Of a DNA stretch of 64,000 nucleotides, positions 20,228 through 29,099 are shown piece after piece. The translations under genes and the position numbers were made by a program. The notes under the pieces are model-generated. The model was not told the DNA's origin and did not search any database. It saw nothing but the letters and a program-made list of their open reading frames with translations. Source of the stretch: Balneola sp. (GTDB lineage Bacteria > Bacteroidota > Rhodothermia > Balneolales > Balneolaceae); contig RHLJ01000002.1 of assembly GCA_003712055.1 (NCBI GenBank), positions 434,001 to 498,000 on the forward strand, written 5' to 3'. Every line of letters begins with the position of its first letter. Position 1 is the stretch's first letter.

Positions 20228-20653
20228 ATGCCAGATAAAAAAGCCTCAGCCGTTTGGAACGGCGATCTCAAAGCAGGATCCGGAACCATCTCATCAGAAA
20301 GTGGAGTACTTAATAATGATGCCTATTCATTTGTTTCCAGATTTGAAAGTGGAGAAGGAACCAATCCTGAAGAGCTAATCGGAGCAGCTCACGCAGGATG
20401 TTATTCTATGGCCCTTTCAAACGAATTACACAAAGCTGGTCATGAATCAAATAGTGTTGATACCAAAGCAACAGTTACTCTGGAGTTTGTTGATGGTGCC
20501 CCAACAATAACTACTGTAAAGTTAGTATGCGTAGCGGATGTACCAAGATTAACAGAAGAGGAATTTCAGCCAATTGCAGCAGCAACTAAAGACGCTTGCC
20601 CTGTTTCAAGAGTATTGAATGCAACCATTGAGTTGGAAGCCAGTTTGGCTTAA
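20228..20653 (+). CDS. OsmC/Ohr-family peroxiredoxin-like protein
   Basis: The protein has 141 residues. Both redox cysteines are visible: C58 in GAAHAGCYSMAL and C124 in KDACPVSRVL. The order and spacing fit the OsmC/SACOL1771 group of thiol peroxidases, which reduce organic hydroperoxides with dithiol donors. It acts in the cytoplasm and is usually induced by osmotic or oxidative stress. A bidirectional terminator follows at once. Confidence 0.92.
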   Translation: MPDKKASAVWNGDLKAGSGTISSESGVLNNDAYSFVSRFESGEGTNPEELIGAAHAGCYSMALSNELHKAGHESNSVDTKATVTLEFVDGAPTITTVKLVCVADVPRLTEEEFQPIAAATKDACPVSRVLNATIELEASLA

Positions 20654-20671
20654 GCGAAATTGTAACTTCTG

Positions 20672-20697
20672 AAAAAGCTCCTTTTGGAGCTTTTTTT
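20672..20697. terminator. Bidirectional Rho-independent terminator
   Basis: AAAAAGCTCC (20672-20681), loop TTTT, then GGAGCTTTTTTT. The A run on one side and T run on the other let it work on both strands, ending the OsmC gene and the convergent membrane protein gene. Confidence 0.85.
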
Positions 20698-21874
20698 ATG
20701 CATTTTGAAGCTTAAGATCTTTAGCCAATTCTTTATCCTTACTGGTACGCCAAATAAACTGGTCAAGAAAGTAATGATGGAAAGCTAATCCCATAAATAT
20801 CCCTTGAAGCAGCTTGTCTGTTCCAAAGTCTGCAAAAAGCATAACATTACTGGTAACAGCGATAGGAATACAGCCAGGATGAACTTCAAAAGTACAGCCT
20901 AGTATTCGGAATATTACTCCAACCAAAATGGCAAACAACGCATAGCGTGGGAGTGATTTGGATAACCAGGCTGACACCCCAAACTTACTTTTGTCAACGG
21001 CGTTCTTATACCTGTTTTTGTGGTGAAACCAAACTATTGCATGATATTGCAGGTCATGAAAAATGGTAACGAAAGCCCCGAATGCGAAAATTCCAGCCTC
21101 AACAACAGCATCAGAAAAACAGATGAAAAGATGAAGGGGTACAACGGCTAGCAAGAATAAGGCTTTAGGCAAGTTTACCTGAAATCCATTTCGAGCCAAA
21201 TAGAATTGACGAGCAATATAGGTGAGAGCTAATACACTAATTATTCCCAGGGTAAGCCAGGAAATAAATTGCTCTCCGGAAATTCCAATAGCTGATTCGA
21301 CTATCGATACTATAGGAGCTACCAGACCACTTGCTTCGGGGTAGCGTACTACGAATACAAAGAATGGTAGCATAAGCCCGCCGTAAAGGAGACTTGAATC
21401 GATGTAGTAATCTAATTTTTGAGTTTCCTGGTGCTTCTTCTTGTATAAAGCCAAGAATCCATAATGTTGCCTTACCACATGCCAATAAGCCCATAATCCA
21501 AAAAAGGAAGTTAGTAACAGCCAGGGAACTGAATAGCTTTCGGAACCGCTTGAGTACATCAAAAAGCAAAAGAGGAGAATAACCGGACCTACAATAAACC
21601 AGGTCAGGCTTCCAAGCAGTAGTTTCTTCCGCTGCTTAAATTCTTGTTTATCGAGGTAGGTGCGGCTGTAGGTTCCAAAAAAGTGAGGGGTATCAATAAA
21701 GGCTACCCAGAAGAACCATATAGTGATCATGTCCCATCCAAGCCCGGAGTACATGAACATGAGTAAGTAACCCCCTAGTGCTCCACCTATAAACCAAATA
21801 AGGTCTGTTCTCTTGTTGATAATCCAATTTGCCTGAAAAACGGATTGATTGGGGTTTAATGCTATGCTAGACAT
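20696..21874 (-). CDS. Polytopic membrane protein with conserved-looking histidine clusters
   Basis: The ATG at 21874 gives 392 residues; a TTG two codons earlier is possible. About nine transmembrane segments are visible. Histidines cluster at likely helix ends: D61-x2-H64, H132-x4-H137, H273-x4-H278-x5-H284-H285, and H366-H367-x3-D371 in the string GLAFHHYFLDQFIWR. Such spacing resembles membrane di-iron enzymes (desaturases, hydroxylases, Brp/Blh carotene oxygenases), but I cannot assign a family. It stands alone, transcribed toward the OsmC gene. Confidence 0.6.
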   Translation of the reverse strand: MSSIALNPNQSVFQANWIINKRTDLIWFIGGALGGYLLMFMYSGLGWDMITIWFFWVAFIDTPHFFGTYSRTYLDKQEFKQRKKLLLGSLTWFIVGPVILLFCFLMYSSGSESYSVPWLLLTSFFGLWAYWHVVRQHYGFLALYKKKHQETQKLDYYIDSSLLYGGLMLPFFVFVVRYPEASGLVAPIVSIVESAIGISGEQFISWLTLGIISVLALTYIARQFYLARNGFQVNLPKALFLLAVVPLHLFICFSDAVVEAGIFAFGAFVTIFHDLQYHAIVWFHHKNRYKNAVDKSKFGVSAWLSKSLPRYALFAILVGVIFRILGCTFEVHPGCIPIAVTSNVMLFADFGTDKLLQGIFMGLAFHHYFLDQFIWRTSKDKELAKDLKLQNA

Positions 21875-21986
21875 CCTCAATGATAGTTTTATTATTCCCT
21901 AAGGTATCACAAAAACGAAAGTTGCCCAACACCAATAATTGATCATGTTTCAAATACTTCTAATTCTCGTTTCCATATGCTTTTTG

Positions 21987-21994
21987 TATCTTTA
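21987..21994 (+). promoter_or_regulatory. Probable -7 promoter box of purF
   Basis: TATCTTTA differs at one position from TAnnTTTG and lies 36 bases before the purF ATG, with TTTTTG immediately upstream. Confidence 0.35.
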
Positions 21995-22030
21995 AATTTC
22001 TGTTAACATCACAAAACGTAGACAGACTCA

Positions 22031-23533
22031 ATGAGCGACAAACCACGCGAGTATTGTGGAATATTTGGGGTATTCGATCACCCCGACGCAGCCTTGCTAA
22101 CCTATTACGGTCTGCACTCTCTTCAGCACAGAGGCCAGGAATCAGCAGGTATAGTAACCTCCCACTACGACAAAGATAAACAACGTCCTATCATGCCTAT
22201 GTACAAGGATTTTGGCCTTGTGCTTAGCGTTTTTGATAAGCCAAAGATTATTAACAAGATTTTGAAAGGGCGCTCGGCGATTGGACATAACAGGTATTCC
22301 ACCTCGGGTTCTTCAAAGAACCCTGCAAACATTCAGCCGTTTAGAGTGCATTACCGGAGTGGCAACATTGCCATAGGGCACAATGGAAATCTCTCCAATG
22401 CAAAACAGATTCGTAGCCGCTTCAGAGATGAGGGAATCATTTTTCAGAGTACTTCTGATACAGAATTGATACTACACTTGATTGCTCAAAGTGAGTATGA
22501 GGATCAAATGGATCAAATAATGGACGCTCTTCAGCAAATTGAAGGCGCATACTGTTTAGTAATGCTTACCGACGATAAGTTGATTGCCGTTCGCGACCCT
22601 AATGGATTCAGGCCGCTCGCGCTTGGAAAAATTGACGGTAAATTCTGTGTAGCAAGTGAGACCTGTGCATTTGATATTAATAAAGCAGAATACATTCGAG
22701 ATGTACAGCCTGGAGAGGTTATAGTAATAGACCGGGAAGCTACAGAAACAGGAGAGCCAAAATCCTATTTCATCGAGCCGGAGATAGGTACAACTACAAG
22801 TCAATGTATTTTCGAGTACGTGTATTTTTCAAGACCAGACAGTATGGTTTTTGGGGAAATGGTAGATAAAATCAGAAGAAACCTTGGTAAGGTATTAGCG
22901 CAGGAACACCCCATTAACGAAGTGGTAAAGAACAGCCCTTCGGGAAAGAAGCCGATTGTCATCTCCGTTCCTGATTCCAGTAATACTGCGGCACTTGGCT
23001 ATGCCAGTGAAAATCAAAAGCTAGGGTTTGATTGTAAATATGATATTGGCTTAATCCGGAATCATTATGTGGGTAGAACTTTTATTTCTCCTGGGCAGAA
23101 ATCCAGAGAGCAAAAAGTGCGCACAAAGTTTAACCCTGTTCGAGGTGTAATTGAAGGCAGAAGCGTTATTATCGTAGATGATTCTATTGTAAGGGGTACT
23201 ACTTCGCAATTACTCGTAGATATGATAAGGTCTTGTAATCCGGCAGAGATACATTTTATTGTGAGTTCTCCGCCCATAATAAGCCCATGTTATTACGGAA
23301 TGGATTTTCCTAATCCCGAAGAGCTTATCGCCAACCGTTTTGATCGTGATATTGAGAAAATGGCTAAGGAAATAGGGGTAGATAGTTTAAGATACTTATC
23401 AGCAAAAGGGCTGGTTAATGCTGTGAAGTCGGCAAATCCTCTGAGCCATGATTACTGTACGGCTTGCTTCACATCAAAATACCCTGTGCCTGTTAACTTT
23501 GGAGTTGAAAAGGAAGAGAACGAGCTGGTTTAA
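22031..23533 (+). CDS. purF: Amidophosphoribosyltransferase
   Basis: The protein has 500 residues. It makes 5-phosphoribosylamine from PRPP and glutamine, the first committed step of purine synthesis. Cys9 (REYCGIFGVF) is the amidotransferase nucleophile, freed by removal of an eight-residue propeptide. The PRPP loop is IIVDDSIVRGTTS. Cysteines in TTSQCIFEYVYFS, IISPCYYGMDF and HDYCTACFTS are placed like the 4Fe-4S ligands of the Bacillus enzyme. It is followed, with a one-base overlap, by engB. Confidence 0.97.
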   Translation: MSDKPREYCGIFGVFDHPDAALLTYYGLHSLQHRGQESAGIVTSHYDKDKQRPIMPMYKDFGLVLSVFDKPKIINKILKGRSAIGHNRYSTSGSSKNPANIQPFRVHYRSGNIAIGHNGNLSNAKQIRSRFRDEGIIFQSTSDTELILHLIAQSEYEDQMDQIMDALQQIEGAYCLVMLTDDKLIAVRDPNGFRPLALGKIDGKFCVASETCAFDINKAEYIRDVQPGEVIVIDREATETGEPKSYFIEPEIGTTTSQCIFEYVYFSRPDSMVFGEMVDKIRRNLGKVLAQEHPINEVVKNSPSGKKPIVISVPDSSNTAALGYASENQKLGFDCKYDIGLIRNHYVGRTFISPGQKSREQKVRTKFNPVRGVIEGRSVIIVDDSIVRGTTSQLLVDMIRSCNPAEIHFIVSSPPIISPCYYGMDFPNPEELIANRFDRDIEKMAKEIGVDSLRYLSAKGLVNAVKSANPLSHDYCTACFTSKYPVPVNFGVEKEENELV

Positions 23534-24126
23534 TGTTTAATGGCCCCGCCACTTTTGTTACCAGTGCCCCCAGGCTGAAAGATTGTCCTCCTGAATCTCT
23601 TCCAGAGATATGCTTTGCAGGCAGATCTAATGTGGGAAAATCTTCGCTCATTAATGCACTTGTTAATCGAAAGAACCTGGCAAGAACCTCTAATGTGCCC
23701 GGGAAGACCCAGCAAATGAATTATTATAATCTTTCCGGGACTTGCTTCTTTGTAGATTTGCCTGGTTATGGGTATGCGAAAGTACCTAAAAAAGAACGTG
23801 AACGCTGGGGAAGCAATATCAGAGAATACCTGCTTAACCGGAAAACCCTTGATCTTATACTGCATGTAATTGATAGCAGACACTCTCCAAGTAAACTCGA
23901 CGAAGATTTTTTTTATTGGATGGGATCTAATGAAATGCCCTTTTGTGTATTACTTTCCAAATCGGATAAGATTTCGAATAACAAAGTTGGAAAGTCAAAA
24001 GCAGAGGTTAGAAAGATTTTGTCTGAAATGAATATTGAAGTTCCAATTATCGCCTACTCTTCTGATAGCAAAAAAGGAATTGAAGAGATACAGGAGTTAA
24101 TTATGGAATTTGTAGAACCGAATTGA
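23533..24126 (+). CDS. engB: Ribosome biogenesis GTP-binding protein YihA/YsxC
   Basis: The protein has 197 residues. G motifs are in order: G1 GRSNVGKSSL, G3 DLPGYG and G4 LSKSDK (the family usually has TKxDK). EngB binds the large ribosomal subunit late in assembly. The ATG overlaps the last base of the purF stop (TAATG), which implies translational coupling and joint growth-rate control. Confidence 0.95.
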   Translation: MFNGPATFVTSAPRLKDCPPESLPEICFAGRSNVGKSSLINALVNRKNLARTSNVPGKTQQMNYYNLSGTCFFVDLPGYGYAKVPKKERERWGSNIREYLLNRKTLDLILHVIDSRHSPSKLDEDFFYWMGSNEMPFCVLLSKSDKISNNKVGKSKAEVRKILSEMNIEVPIIAYSSDSKKGIEEIQELIMEFVEPN

Positions 24127-24159
24127 ACACATCACTCACACTCATCATCAAAAACACTC

Positions 24160-25749
24160 ATGTCATTTAAAGTTTTATTACTCGATAATGTTGACCCGAT
24201 TTGTAAGGAAGTATTCAGTCAACGAGGAATCCAGGCCGATCAACCAGGTAAGCTTAGCCAGGAAGAACTTTTCTCTACCATTACAAATTATGACGGGCTG
24301 GTAGTACGAAGTGCTACAACAGTTACCCCTGATTTATTAGAGAAAGCTCCAAATCTGAAAGTGATTGGCCGAGCAGGAGTAGGTGTAGACAACATCGATA
24401 TACCAGCTTCAACTTCAAAAGGGGTATTGGTAATGAATACTCCTGATGGAAATACAATTTCTACAGCAGAGCATACTTGTGGAATGTTGATTGCTCTATC
24501 CAGAAACATCCCCAAAGCCGTTGCAACAGTAAAAGGCGGCGGATGGGATCGAAAAGCTTATATGGGAACAGAAGTTCATGGTAAGATTCTGGGAATAGTA
24601 GGGCTGGGAAAAATTGGATCTGAGGTAGCAAAGCGGATGAAGGCTTTTGGTATGGATGTTCAGGCTTTTGATCCCTTTTCCACGGAAGAACATGCGCAGT
24701 CGATAGGTGTTAGTCTGGTAGAATTAGATCAATTACTAGCTACTTCAGACTATTTGTCAGTTCATACTCCACTTACTGAGAAAACAAAAGGAATGATTTC
24801 TCTAAAGAATGCGGATAAGCTCAAAAAAGGGATTCGTCTTGTCAATTGTGCTCGCGGAGGTATTTATGAAGAAGCTGACCTACCTCAATTACTTGATGAA
24901 GGAGTTGTTGGTGGTGCTGCACTGGATGTATACAGTAGTGAACCTCCAATAGAAGATTTATACAGAGTCCTTGAACATCCAAACATTATTTGTACTCCAC
25001 ATCTCGGAGCTTCGACAGAAGAGGCACAGGAAAAAGTAGCAGAGCAAATTGCGTCTCAAATGGCAGATGCTCTTGAGAATAAAAACTATAAAGGTAGCCT
25101 TAACGGAAAGTCAATTTCTCTGCTTACAAACAAAGAAGTTCAACCATATCTCAAACTTGCAGAAAAGCTAGGAAGGATGATTGTTCAGCTTTCTCCGGAT
25201 CATGCCAATAACTTTGAATTTGAGTACGCTGGCGAATCTTCTAAATATGCAGAAGTACTTACCGATGGTATTCTAACAGGCATGCTATCCGAGTACGTAA
25301 GTGAAGCGGTTAATCTAATTAACGCTCGTGTTTATGCTGATGAAAGAGGGTTTAATATAAAAGAAGTGATCAGCAACAGGGCTAAAACCTATAGCGATAT
25401 AGTTACTATTCGATTGCCAGAAGGAGCGGCATATACCAGCATTTCAGCGGCGGTATTTGGCGACTCTGATTATAGAATTGTAGAGATTGATAACTATGGT
25501 ATTGAGCTTAGGCTGGAAGGTGATATCATTTTGTACCAAAATGAAGATAAGCCAGGGATGCTTGCTTCTGTGAGCGGCACTTTAGCAGGTCAGAACATCA
25601 ACATTGCAGCATTAAGTCTTGGACGATCCGGAAAAGGATCTAATGCTATTACCGCAGTATCAGTTGATAAAAAGCTTGATGATTCAGAACAGGCAGTGAT
25701 TTCGCAACTGGATGGAATCAAGAACATCCGCTATATCTCATTGACCTAA
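24160..25749 (+). CDS. serA: D-3-phosphoglycerate dehydrogenase (long form with ACT domain)
   Basis: The protein has 529 residues. It oxidises 3-phosphoglycerate for serine synthesis. NAD-binding GIVGLGKIGSEVAKRM and the catalytic Arg, Glu and His context (VNCARGGIYEEADL, CTPHLGASTEEAQ) are clear. The C-terminal 210 residues contain the intervening ASB domain and an ACT domain (YQNEDKPGMLASVSG) that usually mediates serine feedback. It lies 33 bases after engB and likely ends that operon; the convergent mnmD stop is two bases away. Confidence 0.95.
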   Translation: MSFKVLLLDNVDPICKEVFSQRGIQADQPGKLSQEELFSTITNYDGLVVRSATTVTPDLLEKAPNLKVIGRAGVGVDNIDIPASTSKGVLVMNTPDGNTISTAEHTCGMLIALSRNIPKAVATVKGGGWDRKAYMGTEVHGKILGIVGLGKIGSEVAKRMKAFGMDVQAFDPFSTEEHAQSIGVSLVELDQLLATSDYLSVHTPLTEKTKGMISLKNADKLKKGIRLVNCARGGIYEEADLPQLLDEGVVGGAALDVYSSEPPIEDLYRVLEHPNIICTPHLGASTEEAQEKVAEQIASQMADALENKNYKGSLNGKSISLLTNKEVQPYLKLAEKLGRMIVQLSPDHANNFEFEYAGESSKYAEVLTDGILTGMLSEYVSEAVNLINARVYADERGFNIKEVISNRAKTYSDIVTIRLPEGAAYTSISAAVFGDSDYRIVEIDNYGIELRLEGDIILYQNEDKPGMLASVSGTLAGQNINIAALSLGRSGKGSNAITAVSVDKKLDDSEQAVISQLDGIKNIRYISLT

Positions 25750-25751
25750 GT

Positions 25752-26537
25752 TCAATTTCCAAAATCTCCTTTATCAAATCTGTTAATAAGCCTTTCTTCG
25801 TTTAATCGAGTAAAGCCTTTCAGATTTGATGAAGTGAGGGAAGCAATCGTCATTTCCCTTTTTCCCAAGGCTCCGGGAGCTTTAGCAATATACCATCCGG
25901 CTTTAGCCAGAGCTGCTCTGGCTTTTGAAGCAGCTCCATAAGTACTGAGGATACAATCCTTTTTACAGAATAAAGCAATTTTTTCAAAAGTGGGTATACT
26001 CCATAGTTCAGGATTTACCTCCGGAGAGAAAGCATCATGAAATACAAAATCTGCAGCCTCGGATACCTCTTCCAGTGATTCGAATAAGCCATAAAAGACA
26101 TCTAACCGTACATTAGTACCCAGAACGTTTTTAAAGGTGTTAGTCCCATTTTCAAGAGAATGGAAAACGTGGGTCAAAAAGGGAAGTAATTGATCATTAT
26201 TCAGAAACTCCTGAAAGTTTAACTTTTTAGCGAATTCACCTGAAATTGGAAAAGCTTCTACTGTAGAAAAATGAATGGTTCGAGTACTATTTGCTGACAG
26301 GTATTTATCTAGTAAAAGAAGAAAATTTAGCCCCGTTCCAAATCCAATCTCAAGAATTGAAAGAGGAGTGTCGTTTTTTGCTAATATCCTATCAGTTAAA
26401 CCGGGTATATCAAAAAAGATATGCTGGCTTTCCGAGACAGCACCATTGGGATTATGGTAATACTGTTGAAAGTTTTCTGAATAAAGTGTGGAAGAACCGT
26501 CTTTAGAAAAGTGGTGCTTTATTGCATTAGTTGTCAT
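25752..26537 (-). CDS. mnmD: tRNA 5-methylaminomethyl-2-thiouridine methyltransferase MnmD
   Basis: The protein has 261 residues. The SAM-binding motif is ILEIGFGTGLNFLLLLD and the catalytic region is FVFHDAFSPEVNPELWS. This is the stand-alone methyltransferase half of MnmC, which turns nm5s2U34 into mnm5s2U34; no fused FAD domain is present. Its start overlaps the end of the upstream DUF4097 gene by 11 bases, so it is translated from the same message. Confidence 0.9.
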   Translation of the reverse strand: MTTNAIKHHFSKDGSSTLYSENFQQYYHNPNGAVSESQHIFFDIPGLTDRILAKNDTPLSILEIGFGTGLNFLLLLDKYLSANSTRTIHFSTVEAFPISGEFAKKLNFQEFLNNDQLLPFLTHVFHSLENGTNTFKNVLGTNVRLDVFYGLFESLEEVSEAADFVFHDAFSPEVNPELWSIPTFEKIALFCKKDCILSTYGAASKARAALAKAGWYIAKAPGALGKREMTIASLTSSNLKGFTRLNEERLINRFDKGDFGN

Positions 26538-27795
26538 TACCAGCTAAGGTAACTTTACCATACTTAGAAAAGCCAATAATTTCAGCTCCACCATCATTTA
26601 TGGTGCCTTTTGCTTTGGTCTTAGAAACTTCTCCATTAACAATGAAGCCTTTTAATTCTACTGCGCTACTTGCTTCGAGCATTACAGAAGCCTGCGAACT
26701 TTTGGGCATCCAAACTAGGACATTACCTGCTGAGGTTTCCAAAGTGGCATCATTAGTGATAGGCCGATTATAGATAAGCTGGACATTACCTCCATTAGTT
26801 GAAGCCATTATTTCTCCGGCTACTTCTTTTACATCTATATTACCACCGTCCGTTTTCAGTGTAGCATCTCCTGAGCAGTTCTTTAATACAAGGTGTCCAC
26901 CTGAAGTTTTTAAAGTCACATCGCCATCTGCTTCAATTACTGAAATATGTCCTCCACCTGAAACAGCAATCACCTCGCCTTTAAGCTTATTCAGCTTGAT
27001 GTGACCTCCGCCTGTTTCATACGTTTGGTCTGCATGAATATTAGTAGCTTCAATATGACCACCACCCGAGTTTACTACCAGAGGGATTGTTTCGGGAATA
27101 TAAAGAGTAGCCTGAATCTGGATATTTTCAATAGGTTCTCCATCAAGATATTCCATCGAAAAAATGGCTTCTCTGTCATTTACTTTGGCAATACCCTGAA
27201 TATGTGAATTTAGCTCTTCAATGGATTTAATTTTTCCTGATGCCTGAATAGTAAATTTTGCAGTCTCTTCACTTGATCCAACAATTTTAACAGAACCTTG
27301 TGGTAGAGAAATAGCTGTGGAAGTGATATTAGAAACGTCAAGTTCATTTACATAGGTATAAATGCCTGGAGAAGTATTACTCCATACACCTTTAGAAGCT
27401 TCATCATATGAGGTATTTATAACAATTATTTTATCATCCTGATCAAAGCTTATCTCGATTTTTGAATCAGATAATTCTTTGAGAGCAACGTCAACTTCAG
27501 TTAAAAACTCATCCCTTACTTCGTTAGGAATTAGGTGCGCCAATGTTTTTAGCTTTTCAAGGTCCTCAAGCTCTGATATTTTTTCTAGCTCAGCCAAAGC
27601 AGAGAGTTCGGAAAGGTTCTCTAAATCAATTACATGTACCGGACTTGGTTTATCAGGAGGGGTAGGTGCAGTTGGAGCGGGGGCCGCGTCAGTATGATCA
27701 TCGTAATCGTTGCCTGAAGGTTTGCCTGACAAATAAATAGCAATCGCTATAAATAAGAAGCCGGCTAGAACTATTTCCCAAGATAATTTCTTCAT
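26527..27795 (-). CDS. DUF4097-type beta-solenoid protein with N-terminal anchor
   Basis: The protein has 422 residues. Residues 5-22 form a membrane anchor, followed by a Pro/Ala/Asp-rich linker (30-52) and a leucine-rich helical patch (57-90; ENLSELSALAELEKIS). From about 243 to 370 runs a series of 18-residue repeats that begin GGGH/GGN and alternate hydrophobic residues, the pattern of a right-handed beta-solenoid typical of DUF4097. Such proteins are envelope-located and often sit next to sigma/anti-sigma genes, but none is here. It heads an operon with mnmD. Confidence 0.78.
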   Translation of the reverse strand: MKKLSWEIVLAGFLFIAIAIYLSGKPSGNDYDDHTDAAPAPTAPTPPDKPSPVHVIDLENLSELSALAELEKISELEDLEKLKTLAHLIPNEVRDEFLTEVDVALKELSDSKIEISFDQDDKIIVINTSYDEASKGVWSNTSPGIYTYVNELDVSNITSTAISLPQGSVKIVGSSEETAKFTIQASGKIKSIEELNSHIQGIAKVNDREAIFSMEYLDGEPIENIQIQATLYIPETIPLVVNSGGGHIEATNIHADQTYETGGGHIKLNKLKGEVIAVSGGGHISVIEADGDVTLKTSGGHLVLKNCSGDATLKTDGGNIDVKEVAGEIMASTNGGNVQLIYNRPITNDATLETSAGNVLVWMPKSSQASVMLEASSAVELKGFIVNGEVSKTKAKGTINDGGAEIIGFSKYGKVTLAGNDN

Positions 27796-27809
27796 TCTCT
27801 AATTAATTT

Positions 27810-27825
27810 CGTGCACTGGTGCACG
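27810..27825. promoter_or_regulatory. Operator-like inverted repeat upstream of the DUF4097-mnmD operon
   Basis: CGTGCAC (27810-27816), TG, GTGCACG (27819-27825): a perfect seven-base inverted repeat 15 bases upstream of the DUF4097 ATG. It lies in the 107-base divergent space with the M20 gene and could control either side. Confidence 0.4.
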
Positions 27826-27902
27826 TACGCACCTATACATACTAAGTTACACAATAGTATATTAAGCCGTATTATCTCAAAAAAAATCTAACAACCCTTT
27901 CA

Positions 27903-29093
27903 ATGTCTCTTAGAAATCGAATAATTGAGCTTTCAAGAACATATAAAGATGAAATGATAGCCACCAGAAGGCATCTGCATCAATATCCTGAAGTAAGCTT
28001 TAAAGAATTTGAAACAACAAAATATATCAAGCAAAAGCTTGGAGACCTGGGAATACCTTTTGAAAGCCCACTTGAAACGGGGTGTGTGGGAATACTTGAG
28101 GGAGGAAAAAAATCAAATCGAGTGATAGCTCTTCGAGCTGATATCGACGCCCTACCAATGGAAGAAGAGGGGAAGTACAAAAGTGAATTCTTCTCAAAAA
28201 AACCTGGTGCTGCGCATTGTTGCGGACATGATGCACATACAGCAAATCTATTGGGAGCGGCAAAGATTTTGTCGGAGCTTAAGGATGAAATTGAAGGGAC
28301 AGTATTACTCGTATTTCAACCTGGAGAAGAGAAGTTACCTGGTGGGGGAAAGCTATTATGCGATACAGGCTTTCTTCAGGACAAAAAAGTATCCGCCATT
28401 TTTGGGCTTCACACTTCTCCTTCACATAAACCTGGTACCATTGCAGTTAAATCCGGCCCACTTATGGGGAGCCCAGATGAATTTGAAGCAGAAATTTTTG
28501 GAAAGGGAGGGCATGCTGCCAGACCTCATGAGGCTGTTGACCCGATTGTTATTACTTCACAATTCATAACTACAGCTCAAACTATTGTAAGTCGGAGTGT
28601 TGATCCAACCGAACCTGCAGTTGTTACCATTGGTCGAATTGAAGGAGGAACAGCCCATAATGTGATTCCAGAAAGCGTAAAGATATGGGGCACTGTCCGA
28701 ACACTAAATAAAGAAACCGCTGATTTGATAGCGAATCGGCTGGAGACTTTATTAAAAGGGATTACAGAGGGAGCCGGAGGAAGTTATGAGTTTAGTTTTA
28801 ACCGCGGTTATCCGGCTGTAATAAATACTGAACCGGAAACGGAACAGGTGGTTTCAACTATGGCGTCTCTTTTTGGGGATGAATCTGTAATACATATGGA
28901 ACGTCCCATCATGGCAGGTGAGGATTTTTCTTTTTATCAGCAACATTTCCCAGGAGCCTTCTTTTTTGTTGGAAGCGGAAGTGAGGAATCTGAATCGACC
29001 TATGTATGGCACCATCCAAAATATAATGTAGACGATAGATTTTTTGATACAGCCTGCCCGTTGATGGTATCACTGGCATTAGCCACTTCTTAA
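27903..29093 (+). CDS. M20-family amidohydrolase (hippurate hydrolase / N-acyl-amino-acid type)
   Basis: The protein has 396 residues. Metal-site motifs: ALRADIDALPM, CCGHDAHTANLL, FQPGEEKLPGGG and GLHTSP, ending with MAGEDFSFY. These fit the M20D group that removes acyl or aromatic caps from amino acids. It has no signal peptide, so it is cytoplasmic. Seven bases separate it from the following FAD oxidoreductase, an arrangement that suggests joint amino-acid catabolism. Confidence 0.9.
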   Translation: MSLRNRIIELSRTYKDEMIATRRHLHQYPEVSFKEFETTKYIKQKLGDLGIPFESPLETGCVGILEGGKKSNRVIALRADIDALPMEEEGKYKSEFFSKKPGAAHCCGHDAHTANLLGAAKILSELKDEIEGTVLLVFQPGEEKLPGGGKLLCDTGFLQDKKVSAIFGLHTSPSHKPGTIAVKSGPLMGSPDEFEAEIFGKGGHAARPHEAVDPIVITSQFITTAQTIVSRSVDPTEPAVVTIGRIEGGTAHNVIPESVKIWGTVRTLNKETADLIANRLETLLKGITEGAGGSYEFSFNRGYPAVINTEPETEQVVSTMASLFGDESVIHMERPIMAGEDFSFYQQHFPGAFFFVGSGSEESESTYVWHHPKYNVDDRFFDTACPLMVSLALATS

Positions 29094-29099
29094 TCCAAG

